Below, one piece after another: positions 1-8,046 of a DNA stretch of 64,000 nucleotides. Positions within the stretch are counted from its first letter, which is position 1. The number at the start of each line of letters is the position of its first letter. Under the pieces are notes generated by a model. That model worked only from the letters and a program-made list of their open reading frames with translations. It was not told the DNA's origin and searched no databases. Both the position numbers and the translations under genes were made by a program. This stretch comes from Actinophytocola oryzae (GTDB taxonomy: Bacteria > Actinomycetota > Actinomycetes > Mycobacteriales > Pseudonocardiaceae). Location: assembly GCF_004364325.1 (NCBI RefSeq), contig NZ_SOCP01000005.1, forward strand, positions 248,001 to 312,000, written 5' to 3'.

Positions 1-477
1 TCGTTCTGGTCGGCGGACGGCGTGGACGACCGGCCGGACCTGCTGGAGCTGATCACCGAGCGCCGGGCGGCCGTCGGCGCGTCGATCGGGATGGCGCCGC
101 CGTCCCCGTCCTCGGGGGTCAGGCCGCCGCCCGAGGTGGTGGCTCGGGTGCCGAGGATCATGGCGGCCTACCGACGCCTCATCGAGGCGGGCGCGGTGGT
201 CGTGGCGGGCACGGACGCGGGGATCGGCCCGCCGAAGCGGCACCCGTCGCTGCCCAACGCCGTGCCGCAGCTGGTCGGGCTCGGCATGACCCCGCTGGAG
301 GCGCTGCGGGCGGTGACGTCCGTGGCCGCAGAGGTGTGCGGGCTGGCGGGCCGCAAGGGCCGTCTCGCGCCGGGGTACGACGCCGACCTGGTGGCCGTCG
401 CGGGCGACCCGGTCACCGACCCGGCCGCGGTCCACGACGTCCGCGCCGTCTACCTGGGTGGGAGACTGGTCGAATGA
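1..477 (+). CDS. Amidohydrolase, C-terminal part (cut by window edge)
   Basis: The frame is open to the first base, so the 5' end lies outside the window. The visible 158 residues match the C-terminal half of the imidazolonepropionase-like amidohydrolases: VVAGTDAGI carries the late metal/catalytic Asp of the barrel, followed by GLGMTPLEALRAVT, then GRKGRLAPGYDADLVAVAGDP, the strand typical of the small beta-sandwich that closes these enzymes. The family hydrolyses C-N bonds in cyclic amides or peptides (prolidase-like members included); the substrate cannot be read from this part. The stop overlaps the next start (ATGA, 474-477), so it is co-translated with the glycosyltransferase. Family confidence is high, substrate unknown. 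Confidence 0.85.
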   Translation, partial: SFWSADGVDDRPDLLELITERRAAVGASIGMAPPSPSSGVRPPPEVVARVPRIMAAYRRLIEAGAVVVAGTDAGIGPPKRHPSLPNAVPQLVGLGMTPLEALRAVTSVAAEVCGLAGRKGRLAPGYDADLVAVAGDPVTDPAAVHDVRAVYLGGRLVE

Positions 478-1547
478 AGATCGTCTTCGCGGCGCTGCCC
501 GCGTACGGACACCTCTACCCGATGCTGCCGCTCGCCACGGCGTGCGCGGCGGCGGGCCACGACGTGCTGGTCGCGACGGGTGAGCCGCTGCTCGACACGC
601 TGCCGCTGCCGACGGTGCCCGGCATCGCGGTGGGCGGCGCGCTCGGCGGCGTCGAGGAGGAGACCCGGCGCAACCACCCGGGTGTCGGGGACGGCCCCGA
701 GCTGGTGGCGTACCTGTTCGGTGAGACCACCGCGCGGCTGGTCGAGCCGACGCTGCGTGCGTTGTTCGAACGCGAGCGCCCCGACCTGGTGGTGCACGAG
801 TCGCTCAACCCCGGCGCGCAGGCGGCCGCGGCCGCGTTCGGTATCCCGGCGACGGCGTTCGGGATCGGCCTGTGGAGCCCGCTGTACGCGCTCATGTACG
901 AGGTCGCGGGCGCCGACCCGGCCCTGCCGGGCGGCTATCTCGACCCGCTGCCGCCGTCCATCCAGACGCCGGTGCCGCTGCCCGGGTCCCACCGGCCGAT
1001 CCGTCCGGTGGCGTGGACGCCACCGGCGCAGATGCCCGCGTGGCTGCCGCGGTCACCCCGGCGGCGGGTCTACGTCACGCTGGGCACGGTGTCCTATGGC
1101 GCGGTCGAGGTGCTGCGCCGGGCAGTGCTCGCGGTGGCCGACCACGACGTCGACGTGCTGGTGGCGGTCGGTCCGGCCGGTGACCCGGCGCTGCTCGGCG
1201 CGCTGCCCGCCAACGTGCACACCGAGAGGTTCGTGCCGCAGGCCGAGGTGCTGCGACACGTGGACCTGGTCGTCCACCACGGCGGCACCGGCACGATGCT
1301 CGGGGTGCTTGCCGAGGGCCTGCCGCAGCTGGTCCTCCCCCAGGGCGCGGACCAGCCGTTCAACGCGGCGGCCGTCGAGCGGGCCGGCGTCGGCCGCGCG
1401 CTGTCGAACGAGGCGCAGACGCCTGCCACGCTCGCGGAGGCGGTGGGTGCGTTGCTGGCCGACGGCCCGGAACGCACCGCGGCCAAGCGGGTCGCCGAGG
1501 AGATCGCGGCGCTGCCCGCACCGTCGCCTGCGCTGCTCAGAGCTTGA
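474..1547 (+). CDS. GT1 (MGT-type) glycosyltransferase
   Basis: A 357-residue protein of the UDP/TDP-sugar glycosyltransferase family (GT-B fold), usual length about 380-420. The N-terminal MKIVFAALPAYGHLYPM loop is the acceptor-side signature with its GH dyad (His near residue 13). The C-terminal donor-binding motif is HHGGTGTMLG from residue 268, followed by PQGADQPFNA, the usual D/E-Q pair that contacts the sugar. Such enzymes glycosylate macrolides, flavonoids and other small molecules, often as self-resistance or detoxification. The start is the ATG of an ATGA overlap with the amidohydrolase. The 3' end overlaps the convergent lipoprotein gene by 11 bases. No biosynthetic cluster is visible downstream, so a modifying or detoxifying role is a guess. 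Confidence 0.9.
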   Translation: MKIVFAALPAYGHLYPMLPLATACAAAGHDVLVATGEPLLDTLPLPTVPGIAVGGALGGVEEETRRNHPGVGDGPELVAYLFGETTARLVEPTLRALFERERPDLVVHESLNPGAQAAAAAFGIPATAFGIGLWSPLYALMYEVAGADPALPGGYLDPLPPSIQTPVPLPGSHRPIRPVAWTPPAQMPAWLPRSPRRRVYVTLGTVSYGAVEVLRRAVLAVADHDVDVLVAVGPAGDPALLGALPANVHTERFVPQAEVLRHVDLVVHHGGTGTMLGVLAEGLPQLVLPQGADQPFNAAAVERAGVGRALSNEAQTPATLAEAVGALLADGPERTAAKRVAEEIAALPAPSPALLRA

Positions 1548-2157
1548 GGCTCTCGAGGAGCACCCGGTGGTACCGCTCGACGACCGGCGTGACCGACGAC
1601 GCGTCGTCGGAGTCGGCGAAGGCGATGCTCTGCAGCTGGACGACCCGCGTCCCGTCACCGATGGCACGGACCAGCCAGATGCTCTTCTGTCCGGACTTGC
1701 TGGTGGAGGACACCCGGAAGTCCAGCGCGGGATGGTCGCCGACGGTGGTCTCCTCACGGTCCGTCACGACGGTGTCGGTGGCACCCTGGGCGGCGAACTG
1801 ACTGACGATCGAGTCGGCGACGTCGGCGAGACCGGCCGCGGAGTAGTCCGCGGCGGCGGCCTCCCCGAAGTTGACCGCGATGCCGAGGTCCGGGGCGACC
1901 TCGACCTGGTAGGACCTGATGTCGGGGGTCGTGCCCTCGGCGTTGCCGTCCCTGGTGGCCACCTTCGCCTTGCCGGGCAGCGCGAAGCTGATCCCGGTCG
2001 CCGGATCGGTGGTGGTCTGCCACCTGTCGGCAGGGGGCGGCTCGGGTACTGCGGTGGAAGAGGGTGTGGCGGCCTCCGTGTCCGGCCCACAGGCCACGAC
2101 CACCAGCGACAACAACCCGACAGCAACGATGAGCAGGCGACGCATTCGCGGCACCAT
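1537..2157 (-). CDS. Putative lipoprotein
   Basis: A 206-residue protein with a short basic n-region (MVPRMRRLL), a hydrophobic stretch and a lipobox ending VVVAC, so it is probably lipid-anchored at Cys23 on the outer face of the membrane. A Pro/Thr-rich linker follows and then one compact domain (SFALPGKAKVATRD... and QSIAFADSDD) resembling the PsbP/LpqN-like fold of actinobacterial surface lipoproteins; that fold call is inference. A second possible start is the ATG at 2145. It sits alone between the convergent glycosyltransferase and the divergent lexA. Ligand or partner unknown. Confidence 0.8.
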   Translation of the reverse strand: MVPRMRRLLIVAVGLLSLVVVACGPDTEAATPSSTAVPEPPPADRWQTTTDPATGISFALPGKAKVATRDGNAEGTTPDIRSYQVEVAPDLGIAVNFGEAAAADYSAAGLADVADSIVSQFAAQGATDTVVTDREETTVGDHPALDFRVSSTSKSGQKSIWLVRAIGDGTRVVQLQSIAFADSDDASSVTPVVERYHRVLLESLKL

Positions 2158-2252
2158 ACTGACGAATCACCCACGTGGAAGCCACGAACACGCCCGCGAC
2201 GGCGGTCTCCCTCGAACGGGTGACAAGGTCGGTGACCTCTATCATTCGGCCC

Positions 2253-2906
2253 GTGACCACCTATGACGACGTCTTCGACCACCTGGATGCCTCTTCGCTG
2301 CCGGAACGCCAGCAGCGGATCCTGGTCGCGATCCGGGACTGGGTGGTCGAACACGGCTACTCGCCGAGCGCGCGCCAGATCGGTGACGCGGTGGGCCTGC
2401 GCTCGTCGTCCTCGGTGTCGAAGCACCTGGCCGCCCTGGAGGACCGGGGCTTCCTTCGCCGCAGCGAGACGGTGAGCCGCGCGATGGACGTGCGTGCGTT
2501 CCTGCCGTCGCAGTCGAGGGACGCGTCGGGCGACTCGGTGCCGGTGCCGGTGGTCGGCGACATCGCGGCGGGCATCCCGATCGCGGCCGAGCAGCACATG
2601 GACGACCTGCTGACCCTCCCGCGCGAGCTGACCGGCCGGGGCACGGTGTTCGGCCTGCGTGTGCGGGGGGACTCGATGGTCGACGCCGCCATCTGCGACG
2701 GCGACATCGTGGTGATCCGCCAGCAGAACGAGGCGCACTCGGGCCAGATCGTGGCCGCCATGATCGACGGCGAGGCCACGGTGAAGGTCTACCGGCGGCG
2801 GGACGGGCACGTGTACCTGGAGCCCCGCAACCCGGCGTACGAGGTGATCGACGGCGACGAGGCCGTCGTACTGGGGGTCGTCGTCTCGGTGCTGCGCAGC
2901 GTCTGA
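2253..2906 (+). CDS. lexA: LexA-type SOS transcriptional repressor
   Basis: 217 residues. The N-terminal winged helix-turn-helix reads RQQRILVAIRDWV then SARQIGDAVGLRSSSSVSKHL, close to the LexA DNA-reading helix. The C-terminal S24 autoprotease domain has the Ala106-Gly107 cleavage bond (DIAAGIP), catalytic Ser141 (RGDSMVDAAICDGD) and Lys178 (GEATVKVY). RecA-stimulated self-cleavage would derepress SOS genes. Start chosen as the GTG at 2253 because it gives the usual LexA length; an upstream in-frame ATG at 2175 would add 26 residues without family character. I see only a half site (TCGAAC at 2213) and no full TCGAAC-N4-GTTCGA SOS box upstream. No nrdR neighbour is present, so it could be a second LexA copy. 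Confidence 0.93.
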   Translation: MTTYDDVFDHLDASSLPERQQRILVAIRDWVVEHGYSPSARQIGDAVGLRSSSSVSKHLAALEDRGFLRRSETVSRAMDVRAFLPSQSRDASGDSVPVPVVGDIAAGIPIAAEQHMDDLLTLPRELTGRGTVFGLRVRGDSMVDAAICDGDIVVIRQQNEAHSGQIVAAMIDGEATVKVYRRRDGHVYLEPRNPAYEVIDGDEAVVLGVVVSVLRSV

Positions 2907-2973
2907 GGAGCTTCCCGAAACTTCTTCGTGGACGGTTGTCGAGACGGCACGCGGTCGTTCGACGTGCAGGTGT

Positions 2974-2992
2974 GGGGGCCGCTGCGGCCCCC
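2974..2992. terminator. Hairpin after lexA (possible terminator)
   Basis: Perfect 7-bp stem GGGGGCC / GGCCCCC with a 5-base loop, 68 bases after the lexA stop and 25 before the next start. There is no T-tract, as is common for actinobacterial terminators, so function is inferred from structure and position only. Confidence 0.5.
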
Positions 2993-3016
2993 GTTGGTCC
3001 AGGAGGAGTGAGTGGA

Positions 3017-3391
3017 ATGCGGTTTCTGATGATGCACCGGGTCGACGAGCGGACGCCGGAGGCGTGGAATCCGACCCAGGAGTTCGTCGAGAAGATGGGC
3101 GGGTTCATCCAGGGAGCGGCGGAGAAGGGCATCCTGATCACCGCGGAGGGTGTGCACAAGTCGGACAAGGGCTCGCTGGTCCGCAAGTTGCGCACCGAGT
3201 CCGTCACCGTGACCGACGGTCCCTTCACCGAGGCCAAGGAAGTCATCGGCGGGTTCGCGCTGATCAACGCGAAGGACCTCGCCGAGGCGGTCCAGTTCGC
3301 GCAGGAGTACATCAGGCTGTTCGACGGTATGGAGATCGAGGTGGAGGTCCGCCAGGTAGTCGAGTTCGACGAGCTGCCGTCGCAGGCCTGA
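3017..3391 (+). CDS. YciI-like DGPF-domain protein
   Basis: 124 residues of the YCII/DGPF family (dimeric alpha/beta ferredoxin-like fold). Recognisable parts are MRFLMMHRVDE at the start, the family motif VTDGPFTEAKE with conserved Asp-Gly-Pro-Phe, then GGFALINAKDLAEA and the C-terminal beta strand IEVEVRQV. An AGGAGG at 3001-3006 sits 10 bases ahead of the ATG. DGPF proteins of this kind usually sit beside an ECF42-type sigma factor; none is present here, and the next frame is instead a truncated membrane gene. The biochemical function of the family is unresolved. Confidence 0.88.
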   Translation: MRFLMMHRVDERTPEAWNPTQEFVEKMGGFIQGAAEKGILITAEGVHKSDKGSLVRKLRTESVTVTDGPFTEAKEVIGGFALINAKDLAEAVQFAQEYIRLFDGMEIEVEVRQVVEFDELPSQA

Positions 3392-3393
3392 CC

Positions 3394-3825
3394 ATGGCCG
3401 GTCCGGCCCTGGCTGGTCCGCGTGACCAGCCCGGTTGGTCCCGTACGACGACTGGACCCGAGGCGGTGTTCGGTGTACGCCTGTCGGAGGTGTTCGGCTG
3501 GCACCGCCACCATTTCGACCGCCTCGTCCACTTCGCGTACGGCCTCTGCGCGACAATGGTGCCGCGCCTGGGGGCGGTGCGGTCGCTGGAGGTGGTGGCG
3601 GCGACGAGTGCGTTGTACGAGCTGTTCGAGTGGGGCGTGGCCGTGGTGCTGGCGCCGGGGATGGCGGAGGCCTACAACGGTCAGCAGGGCGATGTCCGGG
3701 ATGCCCACAAGGACATGACGATGGCGCCGCTGGGTGCGGTGGCGGCGGTGTTAGCGCTCGGCTGTCGCCGCGGCCCAGGCCGGGTCGCGACCGAGCAGGC
3801 GCAGGGTCCGCGCCCAACCGTGTGA
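3394..3825 (+). pseudogene. Truncated YjdF/DUF2238-like membrane protein
   Basis: The 143-residue frame has the C-terminal two thirds of the DUF2238 (YjdF) inner-membrane family: HHFDRLVHFAYGL, the LYELFEWGVAVVLA helix with its conserved Glu, and the signature YNGQQGDVRDAHKDMTMA followed by the last helix. Family members are about 200 residues and begin with one or two further membrane helices that are missing; the first 30 residues here are Gly/Pro/Arg-rich and unlike the family. The C-terminal 25 residues run over the 3' end of the convergent gene (75-base overlap) and look like read-through. It begins 2 bases after the DGPF stop. Most likely a decaying fragment left where a full gene was truncated. 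Confidence 0.6.
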
Positions 3826-4332
3826 GGCGTCCGCGCCGTCCAGCACCGGCCCGAAAGCCGCGCCGGCCACGGTCCGGGCGTCCCCACCAGGCACGTTCTC
3901 GGCCTGCACGAGAGCGGCGGCGACCAGTTCGTCGTCATACCCGACGTCAAGCCCAACGCTGACGGCGACGTCCCATCCGTGCACGAGCGTGTCGAGCAGG
4001 TGAAACCCGACCACCGTCGGGAGCGGGAACCGCCGGTGGAACTCGGGCAACAACACCGACCGCTCGGGATCGGCGGCGGCGAACGCGGCCACGACGAGGT
4101 TGGCGCCGCCGCGGTAGCGCCCGACGTCCCGAGGCACGAAGGCATCGTCGCCGACGTCGGTCAGCGCGGCGACACCGAAGCCGACGTCCTGCCCGGCCAT
4201 GTGGGCGATGAGGTCTCGCAGGGTCCAGCCCGTGCAGGGCGTGGGCCGCCCGAGGCCCTCGGCCCGAACCGCCCCGACGATCTCCAGTACGGCGTCGATC
4301 GCTTGTCGGTGTGTCGTCAAAATGTTCTGCAT
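3751..4332 (-). CDS. DinB-like TIGR03086 family metal-binding protein
   Basis: 193 residues of the mycothiol-dependent maleylpyruvate isomerase/DinB-like four-helix fold (TIGR03086 subfamily). The N-terminal PTPCTGWTLRDLIAHMAGQ carries the first conserved metal-ligand His, and the second block is VVGFHLLDTLVHGWDVAV with the HGWD motif. Members bind Zn or Ni and are thought to use mycothiol in detoxification; the exact substrate is unknown. Start is the ATG at 4332, which places the gene divergent from marR with only 53 bases between. That layout suggests it is the target of that regulator. Confidence 0.88.
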   Translation of the reverse strand: MQNILTTHRQAIDAVLEIVGAVRAEGLGRPTPCTGWTLRDLIAHMAGQDVGFGVAALTDVGDDAFVPRDVGRYRGGANLVVAAFAAADPERSVLLPEFHRRFPLPTVVGFHLLDTLVHGWDVAVSVGLDVGYDDELVAAALVQAENVPGGDARTVAGAAFGPVLDGADASHGWARTLRLLGRDPAWAAATAER

Positions 4333-4340
4333 GAGTAGAC

Positions 4341-4363
4341 TATCTACCAAGGTATACGATTGG
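4341..4363. promoter_or_regulatory. Candidate MarR operator between divergent genes
   Basis: In the 53-base divergent spacer, TATCTACCAAGGTATA (4341-4356) is an imperfect palindrome and ACCAA-N9-TTGGT (4346-4363) overlaps it. The stretch is AT-rich compared with its surroundings. A dyad of this size between a marR gene and its divergent neighbour is the usual autoregulatory layout; binding itself is inference. Confidence 0.5.
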
Positions 4364-4385
4364 TCAACAGGTATCGTCTGCACCC

Positions 4386-4808
4386 ATGACGGGACAGCGC
4401 CGGGACCTTGGTGCGTCGTTCGCGTACCTGACCAGGGCGCTGGTGGAGGCGGAGACGCCGATCCTGCGGGCTCATGATGTGGAGATGTGGGACTACGTGG
4501 TCCTGAGCGCACTGGAGTCGGGTGCGGCGCCCACCCAGTCGGAGCTGGCGGCGGTGGTGCGCCGGGACAAGACGAGGCTGATCCCGATCCTGGACCGCCT
4601 GGAGTCACGGGGGCTGCTGAGCCGAACCCCGGACCCGGCCGACCGTCGCAACCGCGTGGTGGCCCTGACGTCCGAGGGCCGAGCGGTGATGACGGCATGC
4701 CGCGAGGACATCCGTGTCATGGAGGCGGAGTTCCTGGCCGAGGTCCCGGCCGCCGAGCGCCGCGTGTTCCTCGAAGTGCTGGAAAAGCTGGCGGCCCGAA
4801 CAGGTTGA
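4386..4808 (+). CDS. MarR family transcriptional regulator
   Basis: 140 residues with the MarR winged helix: dimerisation helix at residues 5-35, helix-turn-helix TQSELAAVVRRDKTRLIPILDRLESRGLL (about 55-83) and the wing motif RTPDPADRRNRVVALTSEGRAV containing the family signature DxRxxxV.LT..G. It would act as a ligand-released repressor. The divergent DinB-like gene and the dyad between them are the obvious target. No frameshift or truncation is seen. Confidence 0.92.
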   Translation: MTGQRRDLGASFAYLTRALVEAETPILRAHDVEMWDYVVLSALESGAAPTQSELAAVVRRDKTRLIPILDRLESRGLLSRTPDPADRRNRVVALTSEGRAVMTACREDIRVMEAEFLAEVPAAERRVFLEVLEKLAARTG

Positions 4809-5554
4809 GGTCAGCCGCCCGACACGATGGCGAGAAGGCACACGGACAGCCACTCGACCCGGCGCACGCCCAGGCACGACCTGCCCCGGCACGACTCCCT
4901 CTGCGCCACCGCACGTCTCACCCGGGGAAGCTTTCCCGGCCTGCGTGGCCGCCGCCACGAGCAGGATCACCACCCATCAGCCATGCCGGGGCGCCGAAGC
5001 AGACCGCATGGTCGACCGAGGCACGACCACAACCCGCATGACCGCGTCCCAGGCAACCTTCGGCCACGACCGCAGGCGGGTTCCGGAGGGATCGGCATGG
5101 CGGCGGCTCGGCACTCAAGCCCGACCGTATCTCGGCATGACCTCCGCGCCACGCGGCACGGCCACCCAGGCGCCCTCGCGAGACGCATGACGAACCCTCG
5201 CACAGCGTCCCGGCGCAAACGCACAACCGAATCCTGGATGCGCCTAGCAGGAGCCAACGCAGGTCAGCCGTGCCGACGATCGACCCACAAGCCAGGGTCT
5301 CCAGGAAGGGCCTGACCTCCCCTGACCGGCTCCCGCATGACCTCTTGGGCACCCAAGACCGCACCTGGGCACAACGACGGTGCATCCCATGCCCGACACA
5401 ACCGCACCCCGGACACCACGGCAGCGCACCTCACGCCCGACACAACCGCACCCCGGACACCACGGCAGCGCACCTCACGTCCGGTCGGGGCGCCTGCCGG
5501 GCTCTCGCGCACCGGCCTCGCCAGCTTCCCGGGCAGCTCGGTCGGTTCGCGTGG
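4809..5554. other. Gene-free stretch of about 750 bp with short repeats
   Basis: Open frames exist on both strands but all are Arg/Pro/His-rich, lack family motifs and lack a credible ribosome site, so I call no gene. The stretch repeats the words GGCACGAC, GGCATGAC and CGCATGAC at irregular intervals (for example near 4871, 4889, 5034, 5130, 5185 and 5335) and contains an exact 44-bp tandem duplication. This fits an extragenic repeat field. The convergent HD gene ends at its right border. Confidence 0.6.
5391..5478. repeat. Perfect 2 x 44-bp tandem repeat
   Basis: Unit 1 (5391-5434) and unit 2 (5435-5478) are identical over 44 bases, both starting GCCCGACACAACCGCACC and ending GCGCACCTCAC. 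There is no unit degeneration, so the duplication is recent or maintained. It lies in gene-free DNA 76 bases from the HD gene's stop codon. Confidence 0.9.
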
Positions 5555-6148
5555 CTACGCCAGGGTGGTCAGTTCGGTGCGCAGGTTGTGCTGGGCCGCA
5601 GTCGTCCATCGGGTTCGGGCTGCGGGCGTCTGGTACAGCGGGTCCTTGGCCAGCAGTGAACGAAGTACGGCGGCTCGGCCGGTTCGCCACTCGGCGTCGG
5701 GGACGTGGGCGTACTCGGCACGGACTGACTGCCGGTATGCCTCGTACACGGTCGGGCTGGCGGCGAGGACCGCGAGGTCAGCGTCGAGAAGTGCGGCGGC
5801 TGCGTGATCGCCGGGCGGTGGTGTGTGCTCGATGGTGGCGAGCACCAAACCTTCCACCCTCGCGATGTCGTCCTCTGGGACGCCGGCCTCGGCCAGGTGC
5901 CGGCTGGCCCATGCCGCGCTCTCCCGTTCGTCCTCGCCCGGCTTGCCGTTGTAGACGACGTCGTGCGCCCACGCGGCCAGGGCCACCAGCGCTTGGTCCC
6001 TACCCGTCGTCAGCGCTGTCGCGTCTCGTACGACCTGCTGCGCATGTATGAAGTTGTGGTACCCGCGATGTGCTTCTCCGTATCGGACCTCCAGGTCGGT
6101 CGGTCGCGGGACGCCACCCAGGAGCCGGATGGCATCGTCCCAGTTCAT
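5555..6148 (-). CDS. HD-domain metal-dependent phosphohydrolase
   Basis: 197 residues, matching the COG4339-type predicted HD phosphohydrolases in length. The metal-binding pattern is visible: RGYHNFIHAQQV provides the first His residues, LAAWAHDVVYN is the HD dyad, IEHTPPP a further His and LLDADLAVLAAS the final conserved Asp. Such proteins bind two metals and hydrolyse phosphate esters, often nucleotides; the substrate is not known. It stands alone and opposes the following YjbR gene, whose promoter region carries two DnaA-box-like sites. Confidence 0.9.
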   Translation of the reverse strand: MNWDDAIRLLGGVPRPTDLEVRYGEAHRGYHNFIHAQQVVRDATALTTGRDQALVALAAWAHDVVYNGKPGEDERESAAWASRHLAEAGVPEDDIARVEGLVLATIEHTPPPGDHAAAALLDADLAVLAASPTVYEAYRQSVRAEYAHVPDAEWRTGRAAVLRSLLAKDPLYQTPAARTRWTTAAQHNLRTELTTLA

Positions 6149-6199
6149 GGGCCAACTCTAGGCCGCATATCGCCGGCGTGGAGGGCGGAAGCCGAGGCC

Positions 6200-6227
6200 T
6201 GTGGACAACTCGACCACCTGTGGACAA
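6200..6227. promoter_or_regulatory. Pair of DnaA-box-like sites
   Basis: TGTGGACAA occurs at 6200-6208 and 6219-6227, in the same orientation, start to start 19 bp. Its complement TTGTCCACA is the actinobacterial DnaA box. Both lie in the spacer upstream of the YjbR gene. Whether DnaA binds here is inference. Confidence 0.55.
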
Positions 6228-6293
6228 CTGACAGGAGATGTCAGTGGGCGTCGGTAGCATCGGGCCGAGGCACTACACGATTCAGGAGCGGCG

Positions 6294-6653
6294 ATGGTCA
6301 CTGCCGAGGACGTGCGGGAGATCGCGACGAGCCTGCCGCGCACGGTGGAGCGGCTCGTGCGCGACCGGGTGAAGTTCAACGTCGGCCGGATCGTCTACGC
6401 GACGCTCTCCCGCGACGAGCGGACGATGGGGTGTGGCTTCCCGAAGGAGGAGCGGGACGCCGTGATCGACGCCGAGCCGGGCAAGTTCGCCATGCCCGGC
6501 GTCGGCGACCAGCGATACCACTGGATCCACGTCGACCTCGCCGCGATCGACAAGGACGAGCTCAGAGAGCTGGTCACCGACGCGTGGCGCATGTGCACGC
6601 CCAAGACCGTCGTCCGCGAGTACGACGCTAGGCCCGCATCACCGTCGCGATAG
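6294..6653 (+). CDS. MmcQ/YjbR family protein
   Basis: 119 residues with the MmcQ/YjbR (CyaY-like fold) pattern: an N-terminal DVREIATSLPRTVERLV helix, beta strands around FNVGRIVYATL, MGCGFPKEERDAVI, a hydrophobic WIHVDLAAIDKDELRELV and the C-terminal DAWRMCTPKTVV helix. These are small proteins with a predicted DNA-binding or metal-chaperone-like fold and no settled function. AGGAG at 6284-6288 fixes the ATG at 6294. The 3' end overlaps the convergent ABC permease by 26 bases. Confidence 0.88.
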   Translation: MVTAEDVREIATSLPRTVERLVRDRVKFNVGRIVYATLSRDERTMGCGFPKEERDAVIDAEPGKFAMPGVGDQRYHWIHVDLAAIDKDELRELVTDAWRMCTPKTVVREYDARPASPSR

Positions 6654-7926
6654 GGATTCGTGCCGCGCGGGCCGCCGGCACCAGGCCGCCCAGGACGCCT
6701 GCGATCAGGCCCGCGGCCACACCCGCGACGCCCGCCTCCCACGGGAACGCCACGCCCTGCAGCATCGGCTGGCGTTCGCCGAACACCCTGCTCGCCGCCG
6801 CCAACCCCGCGATGCCGACGCCGATCGCCGCCAGCGCGGTCAGCAGGCCGGTCAGCAGCGTCTCCGCCAGTACGATGCCCGCGAGCAGAAGTCGGGGCGT
6901 GCCAACGGCTCTGCGCAGGGCGAACTCCTCGATGCGTTCGCCGACCGTCGCGAGCCCGACGTTGAGGATGCCCGCCGAGCCGATGAGCAGCACCAGGATC
7001 GACACGCCGAGGAACACCCAGCGCATCAGCTGGATCTCCGTCGGCATGAGGTCCTCGGCGCTGATCGTCTCGATGTAGAGGTCACCCATCCGGGGATCGG
7101 CGACTGCGGAGTACTTCTTCTGGAGGATGTCAAGGAAATCCGTGGCCGTCGGCGCCGCCAGCACCTCCGCGGACCCGTAGTTCGGGTTCGACAGCACGTC
7201 CGACGGCATCCAGTTCAGCAGCTCGTCGCTGCGGACGTAGGCCTGTGGCGCGGAGTTGCCGTCGTCCACGACACCGACGATCTGTGGGGTGGTGTGCGCC
7301 GTGGCGTCCGGGAACCGCATCTCCGCGGGCACCGGGTACATCTCGAACGCCTTGGCCGCTTCCTTGTTCACCACGAGCCGGGGTGCCAGCAGCGGTTGAC
7401 CGCCGAAGTCCAGCCACTGTCCGGACTGGAGCCTGAGCGGCCGGAACTGCCGGACGTCGCCGGTGAGCGCCACGACACGCAGCTCGATCGCCTGCCCGGA
7501 CGGCTTGCCCTCGTTGGGGTCGACGCACTCGCCGGAGGCGTCGCACTGCATCATCGGGCCGTAGCCGCCCTGCCCGTCGATGGGCGAGCCGCCCTCGTTG
7601 ATCGGGCGGACGTCCGGCTCACCGATGATCGCGTTCGTCGACAGGAGCGCGACGGCGTCGTCCCGACCCTCCACAGTGGACATGACGATCTCGGACGCGC
7701 CGTCGACGGGTGGCAGGTAGACCTGCTGGGTGCCGTCGACCCCGCGCGACAGCTCACTGTTCGCGACGAGCGCCCGATGCGCGATCACCTGCCCGGCCTG
7801 CGCGGCGACCACCCCGAGCACGCCGAGGAACAGGCTGATCATGGACAGGAACGTGCGCAGCTTTCGCGCTCGGATCCCCTGTCCGCCAATGATGAGCGCC
7901 GACCGGAAGCGCCCGGAGAGCCGCAT
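6628..7926 (-). CDS. MacB-type ABC transporter permease
   Basis: 432 residues with MacB/FtsX topology: one membrane helix near the N-terminus (RTFLSMISLFLGVLGVVAAQ), a periplasm-type ectodomain of about 240 residues (MacB_PCD), then three helices (MRWVFLGVSILVLLIGSAG, AETLLTGLLTALAAIGVG, GVAAGLIAGVLGGLVPAA). The short loop GLATVGERIEEFALRRAVG is the cytoplasmic coupling segment of the FtsX domain. It works with the adaptor and ATPase encoded upstream on the same strand in exporting peptides, lipids or antibiotics. Start ATG at 7926; a GTG three bases upstream is possible. It is separated from the ATPase gene by 514 bp of repeats, odd for a single operon. Confidence 0.9.
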   Translation of the reverse strand: MRLSGRFRSALIIGGQGIRARKLRTFLSMISLFLGVLGVVAAQAGQVIAHRALVANSELSRGVDGTQQVYLPPVDGASEIVMSTVEGRDDAVALLSTNAIIGEPDVRPINEGGSPIDGQGGYGPMMQCDASGECVDPNEGKPSGQAIELRVVALTGDVRQFRPLRLQSGQWLDFGGQPLLAPRLVVNKEAAKAFEMYPVPAEMRFPDATAHTTPQIVGVVDDGNSAPQAYVRSDELLNWMPSDVLSNPNYGSAEVLAAPTATDFLDILQKKYSAVADPRMGDLYIETISAEDLMPTEIQLMRWVFLGVSILVLLIGSAGILNVGLATVGERIEEFALRRAVGTPRLLLAGIVLAETLLTGLLTALAAIGVGIAGLAAASRVFGERQPMLQGVAFPWEAGVAGVAAGLIAGVLGGLVPAARAARIPIATVMRA

Positions 7927-8046
7927 CACGACCGCACCTCCGCTAGAGTGCCCGGTCCGCCCCTGAAGGGTGGCTCCCACCCTCGGCTGGGACACCCGGC
8001 TGGTGCCGTGTCGGCCTGGAGGAGGGTGGTCCGGCGCGCCCGATGC

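Noticed and set aside
2200..2260. SOS box upstream of lexA
   Set aside because: Only a TCGAAC half site is present; the second half of TCGAAC-N4-GTTCGA is missing.
4809..5554. Several long overlapping frames on both strands
   Set aside because: All are Arg/Pro/His-rich, lack motifs and ribosome sites, and follow the repeats; typical of open frames in GC-rich noncoding DNA.
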